Shown: in pieces, positions 17,700-25,743 of the stretch
Layout of the letters: each line of letters begins with the position of its first letter
How positions within the stretch are numbered: position 1 is the first letter of the stretch
Source: Limnohabitans sp. Rim28
GTDB lineage: Bacteria > Pseudomonadota > Gammaproteobacteria > Burkholderiales > Burkholderiaceae_C
Reading direction: 5' to 3'
Assembly: GCF_000293865.2 (NCBI RefSeq)
Contig: NZ_ALKN02000004.1
Span: forward strand, 1-64,000
Length of the DNA stretch: 64,000 nucleotides
Notes under the pieces: generated by a model
Told to the model about the DNA's origin: nothing
Database searches by the model: none
The model's input: the letters and a program-made list of their open reading frames with translations, nothing else
Translations under genes and position numbers: made by a program

Positions 17700-18971
17700 T
17701 TACATCTTGCAGAGGTTTTCGGATCGGGGTGGCGCCAATTTTTCGAGCGGCTCGTTTGCGCCCGGAACCGCTTCACCAAACAGCAAAAAGTCTTGCTTGT
17801 GCTTGGCCTGTCCTTTGGGTTTGACCGTGAAAGGATAGGCCTCTTGCATTAACTGGTGGTCCCAGCTGCGGAAATACCCCTTGCGCAATTTGAGGATGTC
17901 AAACTGGGCCTCCGACTCGAAGTACTTGATGATTCTTTCGGTGTCGACCGATTTGGTTTCGCGTATGGCTTGGGCCAGCATCATCATCGACACGTATTCA
18001 ATCCAGGCGTGGTTTTCGGGGATGCGGTTGTATTTCTTGGTGAATTTCTGGACAAAAGCCTGGGTACCCGGCGTCTTGATTTCGTGGTGCCAAACCGTGG
18101 GCCAGATGCCGCCCAGGTTGTCCTCGCCAGCCGCCCATGCATCTGCGGTGTTGAGGTTGAAGCCTGCGACCGGAAACTTCATGCCAAATTCCGAGTACTG
18201 CTTGACGAAATTGGTGACCTGATTGCCGCCCAGGTTGGTGGCGATCAAGTCGGGCCTGGCTTGGCGAATCTTGATGAGTTGCGCGCTGAAGTCGGTCAAA
18301 TCGGTCGGCACCACCTCCTCACCAATCACGGTGCCATTGTTGCGGGCAAAAAACGCTTTCGCCGCCTTGGACAGGTCATGGCCAAAGACATAGTCCGATG
18401 TCAGGGTGTAGATTCTTTTCCCTTTGACGTAACCTTCTCGGGCCAATGCTTCCCCGGCGGCGTTGACCATCACGGTCACCGGGATGTCAACGTGAAAGGT
18501 GTAACGGTTGCAATCTTTGCCCCGCAAGGTGTCGGATCTGGCACCAATGCTCATGAACATGGTTTTGTTGCGCGCCGCAACCTGGGCGATGGTCAAAGCG
18601 GAGGCGGAGGAAATCTCGCCCATCAAAAACTCCACCTTGTCGCGTTCGATCATGCGCTGCGCTTTGGACGCTGCCGTCTGTGGATTGACCGAGTCCTCAC
18701 TGATCAGATCGACCTGACGACCCAGCAGGCCGCCTGCGGCATTGATCTCCTCAACCGCCATCTTGATGCCCTGCACGGCGTATTCGCCCAGTGCGCCCAA
18801 GAAACCTGTCATGGGCGTCAGGTGGCCGACGCGTATCGGTCCGGTTTGCGCCATGGCAAGCATGGGATGGGTCAGGGCTGCACCTCCCGCCAAGATCGTG
18901 CCTGTCTTGAGTAATTTACGGCGCTGTACATCTGGGCTGTGTACTGACTTGAGCGATTGCTTTTCATCCAT
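17700..18971 (-). CDS. LivK/UrtA-like ABC transporter solute-binding protein
   Basis: A 423-residue periplasmic binding protein of the Peripla_BP_6 (LivK/amide-binding) family. The N-terminus has a basic QRRKLLKTG followed by a hydrophobic stretch ending near AMAQTGPI. It resembles a Tat-type signal, although the second residue pair is only RRK. The mature core opens with RVGHLTPMTGFLGALGEYAVQGIKMAVEEINAAGG and contains LISEDSVNPQTAASKAQRMI, both typical. It is the first gene of the long leftward operon, with a GAGGAG site 7 bases before the ATG, and is divergent from a LysR gene. Ligand unknown. Confidence 0.88.
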   Translation of the reverse strand: MDEKQSLKSVHSPDVQRRKLLKTGTILAGGAALTHPMLAMAQTGPIRVGHLTPMTGFLGALGEYAVQGIKMAVEEINAAGGLLGRQVDLISEDSVNPQTAASKAQRMIERDKVEFLMGEISSASALTIAQVAARNKTMFMSIGARSDTLRGKDCNRYTFHVDIPVTVMVNAAGEALAREGYVKGKRIYTLTSDYVFGHDLSKAAKAFFARNNGTVIGEEVVPTDLTDFSAQLIKIRQARPDLIATNLGGNQVTNFVKQYSEFGMKFPVAGFNLNTADAWAAGEDNLGGIWPTVWHHEIKTPGTQAFVQKFTKKYNRIPENHAWIEYVSMMMLAQAIRETKSVDTERIIKYFESEAQFDILKLRKGYFRSWDHQLMQEAYPFTVKPKGQAKHKQDFLLFGEAVPGANEPLEKLAPPRSENLCKM

Positions 18972-19002
18972 GCTTGTCTCCTCAAAGGGGTATTGATAAA
19001 AA

Positions 19003-19053
19003 CTGCTTCTAGATCATAGGAAGCAGCACACCCCTTGGAAAATACTGTTTTCC
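19003..19053 (-). promoter_or_regulatory. Promoter and two inverted repeats between liv-type operon and lysR
   Basis: Reading leftward, TTTCCA (19036-19041) and TATGAT (19013-19018) are 17 bp apart and make a plausible sigma-70 promoter for the operon. The inverted repeat CTGCTTC-N10-GAAGCAG (19003-19026) covers the -10. A second near-palindrome, GGAAAATACTGTTTTCC (19037-19053), covers the -35. The latter suits a LysR-type T-N11-A site. Assigning them to the divergent LysR protein is inference. Confidence 0.5.
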
Positions 19054-19113
19054 GAGATGGGATATACATTATTCTTATACCGAGGCATTCTGAAAAACTT
19101 ATAGGAACATCCC

Positions 19114-20058
19114 ATGGACTTGCGACAGCTCAAATATTTTGTCCAAATTGTGGAAAGCGGGAGTCTGGCAAAAGCGTCGCGCCAACTCTATGTGGCCCAG
19201 CCCGCACTCAGCCAACACATCGCCAAACTCGAGGCCGAGGTTGGCAAGTCCTTGTTGATTCGCACAGCCAAAGGGGTGACGCCCACTGAAAACGGGACCG
19301 CCTTGCATCACCATGCGCGCTTCATCCTGCGGCAACTGGACCAGGCCTTGTCCGTGGCACGACAGGAGCCGGGCACCGTGCACGGCATGGTGTCTGTGGG
19401 GCTGGCGGCAACCACCGTCTGTGCTGTTGGCGCACCGTTCATGCGCCGTATACGGGAGCGCTTTCCAGGCATCGTGCTGAACGTGGTGGAAGGCATGAGT
19501 GGGCACTTGGCGCAAATGATGCGCACAGGCCAGCTCGATCTGGCCATTCTGTTCAGCAGGGACGCGGTGCCCGACTTGCCTGCAGAGCCGATCGTCGAAG
19601 AGGAGTTGTTCGTGATGCTGCCGGAAGACAGCGATCTGGTGCCACCGCGACGCGTCAAACTCAGCTGCGCTGACACAGCCGATTTGCCGCTGATACTGCC
19701 CACAAGCATCCACGGACTGCGCCGAAGAATTGCCAGCGAGTTCGAGCAACGCAACTTGTCCATTCACGTGGTGGCCGAGGTCGACTCCTTGTCATTGCTG
19801 ATGACCTGCGTGCGCGATGGCATGGGTGCCACCATCAAGCCCATGTCGGCAGCCCTGGTGGATGGACGCATCCGCGAAGGTTGGCGCACCTTGGCTTTTT
19901 CGGATGCCAACATGCGCAGAGCGAATTTCATCTACTCGGTCGACGCAGAGCAGCTGTCGCCAGCTGCAGCCGCCGTTCGCGCCGAACTGCGGGAGACCAT
20001 CAAGCAATTGGTGCTGCAAGGCGAATGGCAAGGCGTGAACCTTCTTCAGGCCGCCTGA
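19114..20058 (+). CDS. LysR-family transcriptional regulator
   Basis: A 314-residue LysR regulator. The winged HTH occupies residues 1-60 (MDLRQLKYFVQIVESGSLAK, VAQPALSQHIAKLE) and is followed by an effector-binding domain of normal length. The N-terminus is of the Nac/CatM-like 'DLRQLKYF' type. It is divergent from the ABC/ThDP operon across 142 bp that hold two inverted repeats, so it is the likely regulator of that operon and perhaps of itself. The effector is probably the transported substrate or a pathway intermediate (inference). Confidence 0.9.
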   Translation: MDLRQLKYFVQIVESGSLAKASRQLYVAQPALSQHIAKLEAEVGKSLLIRTAKGVTPTENGTALHHHARFILRQLDQALSVARQEPGTVHGMVSVGLAATTVCAVGAPFMRRIRERFPGIVLNVVEGMSGHLAQMMRTGQLDLAILFSRDAVPDLPAEPIVEEELFVMLPEDSDLVPPRRVKLSCADTADLPLILPTSIHGLRRRIASEFEQRNLSIHVVAEVDSLSLLMTCVRDGMGATIKPMSAALVDGRIREGWRTLAFSDANMRRANFIYSVDAEQLSPAAAAVRAELRETIKQLVLQGEWQGVNLLQAA

Positions 20059-20153
20059 AGTGACTGTTGAGGTGGGCAGGTCAACCCTCCGCCTGTTGCT
20101 GAACCGCCATTCCATCGCGTCGCTGTGATGTGCGGCTTCTCACTGCTGCAGCG

Positions 20154-20204
20154 ATGACCCGGGCCGATTTGCGCGCTCGCGTGGTGGTGAACCTGAACCG
20201 TTGA
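20154..20204 (+). pseudogene. Relic of an acuI-like 3' end
   Basis: The stretch reads ADLRARVVVNLNR-stop in frame and 20170-20204 matches the last 35 bases of the acuI gene (3619-3653) at 32 positions, including the stop codon region. No complete gene precedes it; upstream lies the LysR stop. It could be the remaining tail of a lost acuI-family gene, or a duplicated 3' end left by insertion or recombination. It sits within the 186-bp gap between convergent genes. Confidence 0.4.
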
Positions 20205-20244
20205 GGTGCTCCGACACGGTCCCTCCGTGTTCGCAAGTTCGCGC

Positions 20245-22695
20245 TCAGGTCACCCGACCCAAGGCGCGCAGTACTTTCTCTGGCGTGATCGGTTGCGACC
20301 AAAGCTGCGCCTTGAAGGGCGCCAGCGCATCGTTGATCGCATTCATGACCGCTGCAGGTGCACCCGCAGTGCCTGCCTCGCCTGCGCCTTTGGCCCCAAG
20401 CTGGCTGCTGCGTGTGGGTGTCTGCACGTGCGCCACCTCGATGTCGGGCATTTCACCGCTCATGGGCACCAGGTAGTCGGCCATGTTGGCGTTGCGCATG
20501 AGCCCTTCTTCGTCGTACAGGCACTCTTCAAACAGCGCGCCGCCGATGCCCTGCACAATGGCCCCGCGAATTTGCTCGTCCACGAGTTTGGGGTTGAGCA
20601 CGCGGCCGCAATCCTCGACCGCCCAGTGTTTGAGCAGCTTCACAAAACCGGTGTCCGGGTCCACTTCCACATAAGAGGCCTGCACACCATTGGTGAAGAT
20701 GAAAGGGTAGTCGCGCTGGGCATAGTGGCGCGTCACCATCAGCTCCGGCGTGAAGTCATTGGGTAAAAGATCGGAGCGGAAATAGGCAATGCGGCCAAGT
20801 TCGGCAAAGTCCAGCACCGACTCCAACGTCTGGGCGTCCACCACATGGCCACGGCGCACGGTCAATTCGGCCTCGCTGCGCTTGAGGATGACAGCCGCCA
20901 ACTTGAGGATGTTGGCGCGCAGTGCTTGGGAGGCCAGCAAAACCGCCTCACCGCCCACACCCGCACCGCGCGAGGCCCAAGTGCCGCCGCCATAGGGCGT
21001 CACATCGGTGTCGCTCATGATGAGTCGGACTTTTTCAAGATCAACGCCGACCCCATCCGCCGAAATCTGTCGGTAAATGCCGTCATTGCCCTGGCCCTGT
21101 TCGCCCACGCTCACGCTCACGCTGATGGCACCCGAGGGATCCAGACGGATCGTGCAGCCGTCTTGAGAAGCAATGCGCGCACCACCCACCCCATAAAAGG
21201 CCGCACTCGGGTTGGTCAGCTCAATCAGCGTGGCAAAGCCAATGCCACGGTAAATGCCTTGTTCACGCAACTGGGCAATCTCTGCCTTGAGACGTGGGTA
21301 ATCCATCATCTTCTCGATCTTGCTCAGGCAGGCCTCATGCGACAAGACTTCGAGTTTGATACCGCTGGCCCCTGTGGCGGGATAGGCATCGTCGGGAATC
21401 ACGTTCTTCTTGCGAAACTCCAGCGGGTCCATGCCGATGGCCCGCGCTGCTTGGTCGACCAATCCTTCGGTCACGGCACAGGCAATAGGGTGGCCCACCC
21501 CGCGGTACTGGCACGTTGGCGTTTTGTTTTGAAACACCACATCCAAGTGCGCCCGGTAGTTGGCATGCTTGTAAGGGCCGCCCACCAAATTGACCACCTG
21601 GTTGCCTTCGATCGCGCTGGTGCGCGGGAACATGGAATACGGACCAATGCCCGTCAGGTCGTACATCTCGAAAGCCAGGATCTCTCCGCGCTTGCTGGCG
21701 GCAATGCGGGCAGTGACGCGGTGGTGACGGGCATGAATGTCGCTGGTAAAACTCTCGATGCGATCGGCCACAAATTTGACCGGGCGTCGGCACATCATCG
21801 ACAAAGCCACCGTGGCAAAGTCATCCGGATAAGCGTGCACCTTGATGCCAAACGAGCCCCCCACGTCCTTGCAAATCACCCGCACTGCGTGCTCTGGCAG
21901 GTCAAACTGCCTGGCGTACAGGTCCTGCATCATGTGCGGTGCTTGGAAGGAGTGGTACACCGTCAGCTTTTGATCGGCAACGTTCCAATCGGCAATCTGG
22001 CAACGGGGCTCCAAAGTGACGCCGGTGTGTCGTCCGAATTCAAAGGTGGTCTCGACCACCGCGTCGGCATTGGCAAAAGCCTCGTCAACCTGGCCCACAT
22101 TCAGCTTGCGGGTAAAGCACAGGTTGTCACCCAGCTCCGGATGGATGAGGGGTGTGGCCGGGTCGAGTGCGGTTTCCATGTCCACCACCGCTGGCAATTG
22201 TTCGATCTCGACATGGATGAGCTGCAGCGCATCCTCAGCCTGCTCGCGCGTCTCTGCAACGATGGCCACCACCGGCTCACCCTGCCAGCAGGCACGGTCC
22301 AAGGCCAAGGGGTACTGCGGTGCCGATTTCATGCCCGCGAGATGACCCAGAACCGCCACCCACGGCTTGCATATTTTGGCCAGGTCATGGCCATCAGCGA
22401 CCAGAATCACCCCAGGCATGCTGCGCGCGGCAGCGGCATCAATGCGGATGATCTTGCAATGCGCGACAGGGCTGCGCCAGTAGACGACATGGGCCATGCG
22501 GGGCATTTCAATGTCGTCAATATAGGTGCCCTGGCCTTGCACCAATTTGCGGGCACTGGGGCGTTCAACACTTTGACCAATGTAGCGGGGGTCCTCGGTC
22601 AAAGCGTGCAAAGGCTTTTCTGCTTGGCTGACCTTGGAGGGATCCTGCACTTCGGACCCAGCGTGTCCCAACATGTTCTGTGTGGCGGTGTTCAT
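20245..22695 (-). CDS. Molybdenum hydroxylase large subunit (xanthine dehydrogenase family)
   Basis: An 816-residue molybdopterin-binding subunit of the xanthine dehydrogenase/CO dehydrogenase family. It has the N-terminal hammerhead domain (GQGTYIDDIEMPRMAHVVYWRSP) and the Mo-cofactor domains. Markers include DVGGSFGIK, QYRGVGHPIA and the active-site glutamate loop GAKGAGEAGTAGAP near the C-terminus. The form-I CO dehydrogenase motif (AYRCSFR type) is absent; QYRGVGH stands in its place, so CO is unlikely as substrate. I chose the ATG at 22695, which overlaps the FeS subunit stop as ATGA. It is the last gene of a four-gene operon and probably hydroxylates an aldehyde or N-heterocycle (inference). 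Confidence 0.9.
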   Translation of the reverse strand: MNTATQNMLGHAGSEVQDPSKVSQAEKPLHALTEDPRYIGQSVERPSARKLVQGQGTYIDDIEMPRMAHVVYWRSPVAHCKIIRIDAAAARSMPGVILVADGHDLAKICKPWVAVLGHLAGMKSAPQYPLALDRACWQGEPVVAIVAETREQAEDALQLIHVEIEQLPAVVDMETALDPATPLIHPELGDNLCFTRKLNVGQVDEAFANADAVVETTFEFGRHTGVTLEPRCQIADWNVADQKLTVYHSFQAPHMMQDLYARQFDLPEHAVRVICKDVGGSFGIKVHAYPDDFATVALSMMCRRPVKFVADRIESFTSDIHARHHRVTARIAASKRGEILAFEMYDLTGIGPYSMFPRTSAIEGNQVVNLVGGPYKHANYRAHLDVVFQNKTPTCQYRGVGHPIACAVTEGLVDQAARAIGMDPLEFRKKNVIPDDAYPATGASGIKLEVLSHEACLSKIEKMMDYPRLKAEIAQLREQGIYRGIGFATLIELTNPSAAFYGVGGARIASQDGCTIRLDPSGAISVSVSVGEQGQGNDGIYRQISADGVGVDLEKVRLIMSDTDVTPYGGGTWASRGAGVGGEAVLLASQALRANILKLAAVILKRSEAELTVRRGHVVDAQTLESVLDFAELGRIAYFRSDLLPNDFTPELMVTRHYAQRDYPFIFTNGVQASYVEVDPDTGFVKLLKHWAVEDCGRVLNPKLVDEQIRGAIVQGIGGALFEECLYDEEGLMRNANMADYLVPMSGEMPDIEVAHVQTPTRSSQLGAKGAGEAGTAGAPAAVMNAINDALAPFKAQLWSQPITPEKVLRALGRVT

Positions 22696-23204
22696 GCGCT
22701 CACCTTTTTGGATGGATGGCTGGAGGCGTTCTTGGCGCGCTCGGCCAGGGTTTCGCAAATGGCATCGACAATGGCGTGGTAGCCGGTGCAGCGGCAATAG
22801 TTGCCACTCATCCACTCACGCACTTCTTCCCGGGTCGCATCGGGCTTGGCCTCCAACAGCTCCTTGGCTGCCATCACCATACCCGGCGTGCAAAACCCAC
22901 ACTGCAAGGCGTTGTTCCTGACGAATGCCTCTTGCAGGTCACGCACATCACCATCGGCACTGAGGCCTTCGATCGTACGGACCTTGCCACCTTCGGCTTG
23001 AACGGCCAGCGTCAGGCAACCGCGCACGATGCGCCCATTCACCTCGACGGTGCATGCGCCACAAACACCGTGCTCGCAACCCAGATGTGAGCCTTTGAGG
23101 CCCAATTCGTTTCGGATGAAGTCCACCAAATGCTGGCGTGGTGCCACGCTGCGCACTTGCGCTTGACCGTTGACTTCAACGTGAAGTGTTTGAAGAGATG
23201 CCAT
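22692..23204 (-). CDS. [2Fe-2S] subunit of molybdenum hydroxylase
   Basis: A 170-residue two-cluster iron-sulfur protein that passes electrons from the Mo site to FAD. Cluster II (plant-type) ligands are C43, C48, C51 and C63 (GCEHGVCGAC and RGC). Cluster I ligands are C102, C105, C137 and C139 (QCGFCTPGM and NYCRCTGY). The ATG at 23204 fits the family's start (residues MASLQTLHVEVNG). It lies 19 bp below the FAD-subunit stop and overlaps the large subunit start. Confidence 0.93.
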   Translation of the reverse strand: MASLQTLHVEVNGQAQVRSVAPRQHLVDFIRNELGLKGSHLGCEHGVCGACTVEVNGRIVRGCLTLAVQAEGGKVRTIEGLSADGDVRDLQEAFVRNNALQCGFCTPGMVMAAKELLEAKPDATREEVREWMSGNYCRCTGYHAIVDAICETLAERAKNASSHPSKKVSA

Positions 23205-23223
23205 GGGTTTCTCGCGTAATAGT

Positions 23224-24099
23224 TCAGACAGCAATCGCGCTGCGGCTGGCATGTGCAGCCGATAGCAAACGGCGCGCCAGTACGGTGGCCAAATGCCGCT
23301 TGGTTTCGGGGCTGTGGGTCAGGTCTGGGAGGGGGTCGAGCTCGGCCTTGAGTGAGGCCACCGCAATCTCCACCGTTGCAGCGTCCAGCGTCTTGCCCGC
23401 AAGCAAGGCTTCGGTTCGGCTTGCACGCCAAGGGATCGCACCAATGCCCAGAAAAGCCAGATTCACATGCTGGGCCACCGTGCCCTGGAAGCGGGCAGCC
23501 ACAGCCAAACCTGCCACCGCGTAATCGCCATGGCGCCGTGCCAATTCATCGAAAGCAAACCAGTCGGCCTGGCCAGCCATTGGCACATCGGCCCCCACAA
23601 CGACTTCATCCGGCGCGAGTGCGGTCGTGTACAAGTCCACGAAAAAATCGGTGGCCGAAATCTGACGACGTCCACTGGGGCTTTGCAGGTGAATCTGGCC
23701 ATCCATGGCGCAAAGGCAACACGGCCATTCCGCCGCAGGGTCCCCATAGGCAATCGATCCGCCCCAAGTGCCTGCGTTGCGAATCGCCCGATGGGCGATG
23801 TGAGGGGCGGCCATCGCCAGCATCGGGGCATGCTGGCTGACCAAGGGGCTGTTTTCAATGTCGGTGTGCGTGGTCAGCGCGCCAATGTAGAGGCGATCGC
23901 CCTCCTGGCGAATGCCCCGCAGCTCATTCAGTCCGGTGATGTCAATCACCAGTTGCGGTTCAGACAAACGCATGTTCAGCGTGGCCAGCAGGGTCTGTCC
24001 GCCCGCCAAAATTCGGGCGTCATCCCCGTGGGTTTGGAGCAACTCGAAGAGCTCGGCCATCGCGGCGGGCTTGACGTAATCAAATGCAGCTGATTTCAC
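23224..24099 (-). CDS. FAD-binding subunit of molybdenum hydroxylase (CoxM-like)
   Basis: A 291-residue FAD subunit of the CoxM/CutM type, from the GTG at 24099. The flavin loop is ILAGGQTLLATLNMRL near residue 30, and GTWGGSIAYGDPAAEWP is the second conserved FAD site. The GTG start has a GGAAG site six bases upstream; an ATG at 24141 would add 14 poorly conserved residues. It sits 51 bp after the CoxG gene in the same operon and delivers electrons to an unknown acceptor. Confidence 0.9.
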   Translation of the reverse strand: MKSAAFDYVKPAAMAELFELLQTHGDDARILAGGQTLLATLNMRLSEPQLVIDITGLNELRGIRQEGDRLYIGALTTHTDIENSPLVSQHAPMLAMAAPHIAHRAIRNAGTWGGSIAYGDPAAEWPCCLCAMDGQIHLQSPSGRRQISATDFFVDLYTTALAPDEVVVGADVPMAGQADWFAFDELARRHGDYAVAGLAVAARFQGTVAQHVNLAFLGIGAIPWRASRTEALLAGKTLDAATVEIAVASLKAELDPLPDLTHSPETKRHLATVLARRLLSAAHASRSAIAV

Positions 24100-24150
24100 G
24101 GTAGGTCTTCCAATTTTTTGTGTTTGATACTGGCCAAACAAGGCCCTGCC

Positions 24151-24819
24151 TCAGAGCTGGGCGCCGAGCCACACGCCAACGGCTGTGGCCAATACCCCCA
24201 AGGCAAACCATTTCACGCGCAACCATTCCATGTCGTCTGGTGATTTGCTGGTGGGCGGCTGGGCAACCGTCGCACCGGTCACTGTCAAATCTGCGCTACG
24301 GGCATGGGCGGCCACTGGACTCACTGGGGCCGCTTCAGGCGTGTGAGGCGCTGTCGTCAGCTGGTCGGCATCCGGTTGGGCCGGCGCAAGGTGCAACTGG
24401 AAGGCATTGAAAAACTGATCGGCCATCTGCTTGGCAGCGCCATCAATCATGCGCCCCCCCACCAAACCCAGCTTGCCCGCCACCGAGGCCTGAACCGTGT
24501 AGTGCAAACGTGTGTTCTCGCCTTCATCGCTGAGTTGGACCTGCGAGCGACCACGGGCCATACCGGCTGCGCCGCCAGACCCTTCGAAAGTCATGGCGCA
24601 ACTTTCAGCTTCGATCACGTCGCTCATCACAATTCGACCACTGAACTTGGCACGAACCGGCCCGACCTTGACCATCATGCGGGCGGTCTTTTCAAGGGGC
24701 CCGACCTGCTCCACAGCCTCGCAGCCGGGAATGCACGCCGTCAGGACCGCTGAATCATTCAGTGCCATCCAAACACGTGCCCGAGCCGCATTAATTACAA
24801 CGTCACCTGTCAATTCCAT
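24151..24819 (-). CDS. CoxG-like SRPBCC protein with C-terminal membrane anchor
   Basis: A 222-residue protein of the carbon monoxide dehydrogenase subunit G family. The START-like domain spans about residues 1-145 (MELTGDVVINAARARVW, CIPGCEAVE, YTVQASVAGKLGLVGGRMID). A Pro/Ala-rich linker leads to one C-terminal hydrophobic segment (WFALGVLATAVGVWLGAQL). CoxG proteins help place molybdenum hydroxylases on the membrane for electron transfer to quinones. It is the first gene of the Mo-hydroxylase operon, facing the TetR gene. Confidence 0.87.
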   Translation of the reverse strand: MELTGDVVINAARARVWMALNDSAVLTACIPGCEAVEQVGPLEKTARMMVKVGPVRAKFSGRIVMSDVIEAESCAMTFEGSGGAAGMARGRSQVQLSDEGENTRLHYTVQASVAGKLGLVGGRMIDGAAKQMADQFFNAFQLHLAPAQPDADQLTTAPHTPEAAPVSPVAAHARSADLTVTGATVAQPPTSKSPDDMEWLRVKWFALGVLATAVGVWLGAQL

Positions 24820-24854
24820 GGGGTCATCTTTGGGGTTTTCACGGGGTTGCTTTG

Positions 24855-24901
24855 TTTACCATGCGTTCAATAATCCTATTCCAAATTGACCATACGGTAA
24901 A
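24855..24901. promoter_or_regulatory. Two tandem TetR-type operator candidates, 31 bp apart
   Basis: TTTACCATGCGTTCAA (24855-24870) and TTGACCATACGGTAAA (24886-24901) agree at 12 of 16 positions, and their starts are 31 bp apart, close to three helical turns. The second copy is itself a near-palindrome (ACC-N4-GGT core). They fill the space between the coxG start (24819) and the tetR ATG (24906), so they are well placed to control both directions. Binding by the adjacent TetR protein is inference. Confidence 0.5.
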
Positions 24902-24905
24902 TAGC

Positions 24906-25658
24906 ATGCCCATACAGACAAACCCTGATCGGGCGCTTGACCCCGCTGCTGGGTTGGCGTGCGAGCCTCCGCGAATGCGGCGGCGGCTGTGTGTTGCCGA
25001 GCGTGAACGGCAAATTTTGGACGGCGCCATTGGCTTTTTTGCGCAGAACGGATTCGGCGCCCAGCTGCGTGATTTGGGCCGCAGCATCGGTGTCACACAT
25101 GCCCTTCTTTACCATTACTTTCCCACCAAACAAGCCTTGATCGACCGGGTTTACCTGGAGGTCTTCGAAGGGCGCTGGAACCCCGATTGGGAAACCTTGC
25201 TGGATGACCCTGAGAAATCGCCCGAAGAAAAACTCACCGGCTTTTACGACGATTACATCAACTCAGCGTTGAACCGCGAGTTCACCCGCATCTTGGTGTT
25301 CTCGGGCCTTTCCGATCACGACATCACCGACCGGTTCTTTTCACTGCTTCGCCAGCGACTGTTCCCGCGCCTGATCCGCGAAACCAGACGCTTTCGCGGC
25401 GTGAGCAGCCGCGCCAAAGCCAGCGAACGCGAGTTGGAGCTGCTGATGGGATTGCACGGCGGCTTTTTTTACATCGCAATGCGGCGCTGGATTTACGGCC
25501 AAGGTGTGGCCAACGATCAAGCCCCCGAACGTTTCAGCCATTCATTGGTCCATGACCGCGTGCTGGGCTATCTGATCGCCAGTCAGACCTTGTTCGGTCA
25601 ACCCACCATTTCGGCAGCGTCAAAGACCCCTGGCGGTCCAAGAAAACGGAAGCCATGA
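24906..25658 (+). CDS. TetR-family transcriptional regulator
   Basis: A 250-residue TetR regulator with an N-terminal HTH (ILDGAIGFFAQNGF, LRDLGRSIGVTHALLYHYFP) and a variable helical ligand-binding domain. I chose the ATG at 24906 because longer starts (TTG 24852 or ATG 24861) would place the two operator-like repeats inside the coding sequence. No clear ribosome site precedes any of these starts. It stands between the Mo-hydroxylase operon and the TRAP transporter and probably represses one or both until an inducer binds. Confidence 0.85.
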   Translation: MPIQTNPDRALDPAAGLACEPPRMRRRLCVAERERQILDGAIGFFAQNGFGAQLRDLGRSIGVTHALLYHYFPTKQALIDRVYLEVFEGRWNPDWETLLDDPEKSPEEKLTGFYDDYINSALNREFTRILVFSGLSDHDITDRFFSLLRQRLFPRLIRETRRFRGVSSRAKASERELELLMGLHGGFFYIAMRRWIYGQGVANDQAPERFSHSLVHDRVLGYLIASQTLFGQPTISAASKTPGGPRKRKP

Positions 25659-25675
25659 ACATTTTTCACCCCGCT

Positions 25676-25721
25676 GCAGCCTTGCGGCTGCGGCAATCAC
25701 AGCGCGGCAATGGACTGCCGC
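25676..25721. other. Two short hairpins between tetR and dctP
   Basis: GCAGCC-TTGC-GGCTGC (25676-25691) and GCGGCA-N6-TGCCGC (25704-25721) are perfect 6-bp stems in the 85-bp gap. They may reduce read-through from tetR. The second ends 22 bases before the dctP ATG, upstream of its AAAGGAGA site. Confidence 0.4.
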
Positions 25722-25743
25722 TATTCAACCAAAAGGAGAACGC

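Noticed and set aside
16663-17838. Rightward open frame opposite livH
   Set aside because: Composition is His/Gln-rich low-complexity typical of antisense frames; livH on the other strand has full motifs.
20845-22782. Long rightward open frame (645 codons) opposite the molybdenum hydroxylase gene
   Set aside because: It is antisense to a gene with clear family motifs and has no recognisable domain or ribosome site; long antisense frames are expected in GC-rich DNA.
20245-24819. CO dehydrogenase (coxMSL) identity for the Mo hydroxylase
   Set aside because: The large subunit lacks the AYRCSFR-type active-site loop of form-I CO dehydrogenases.
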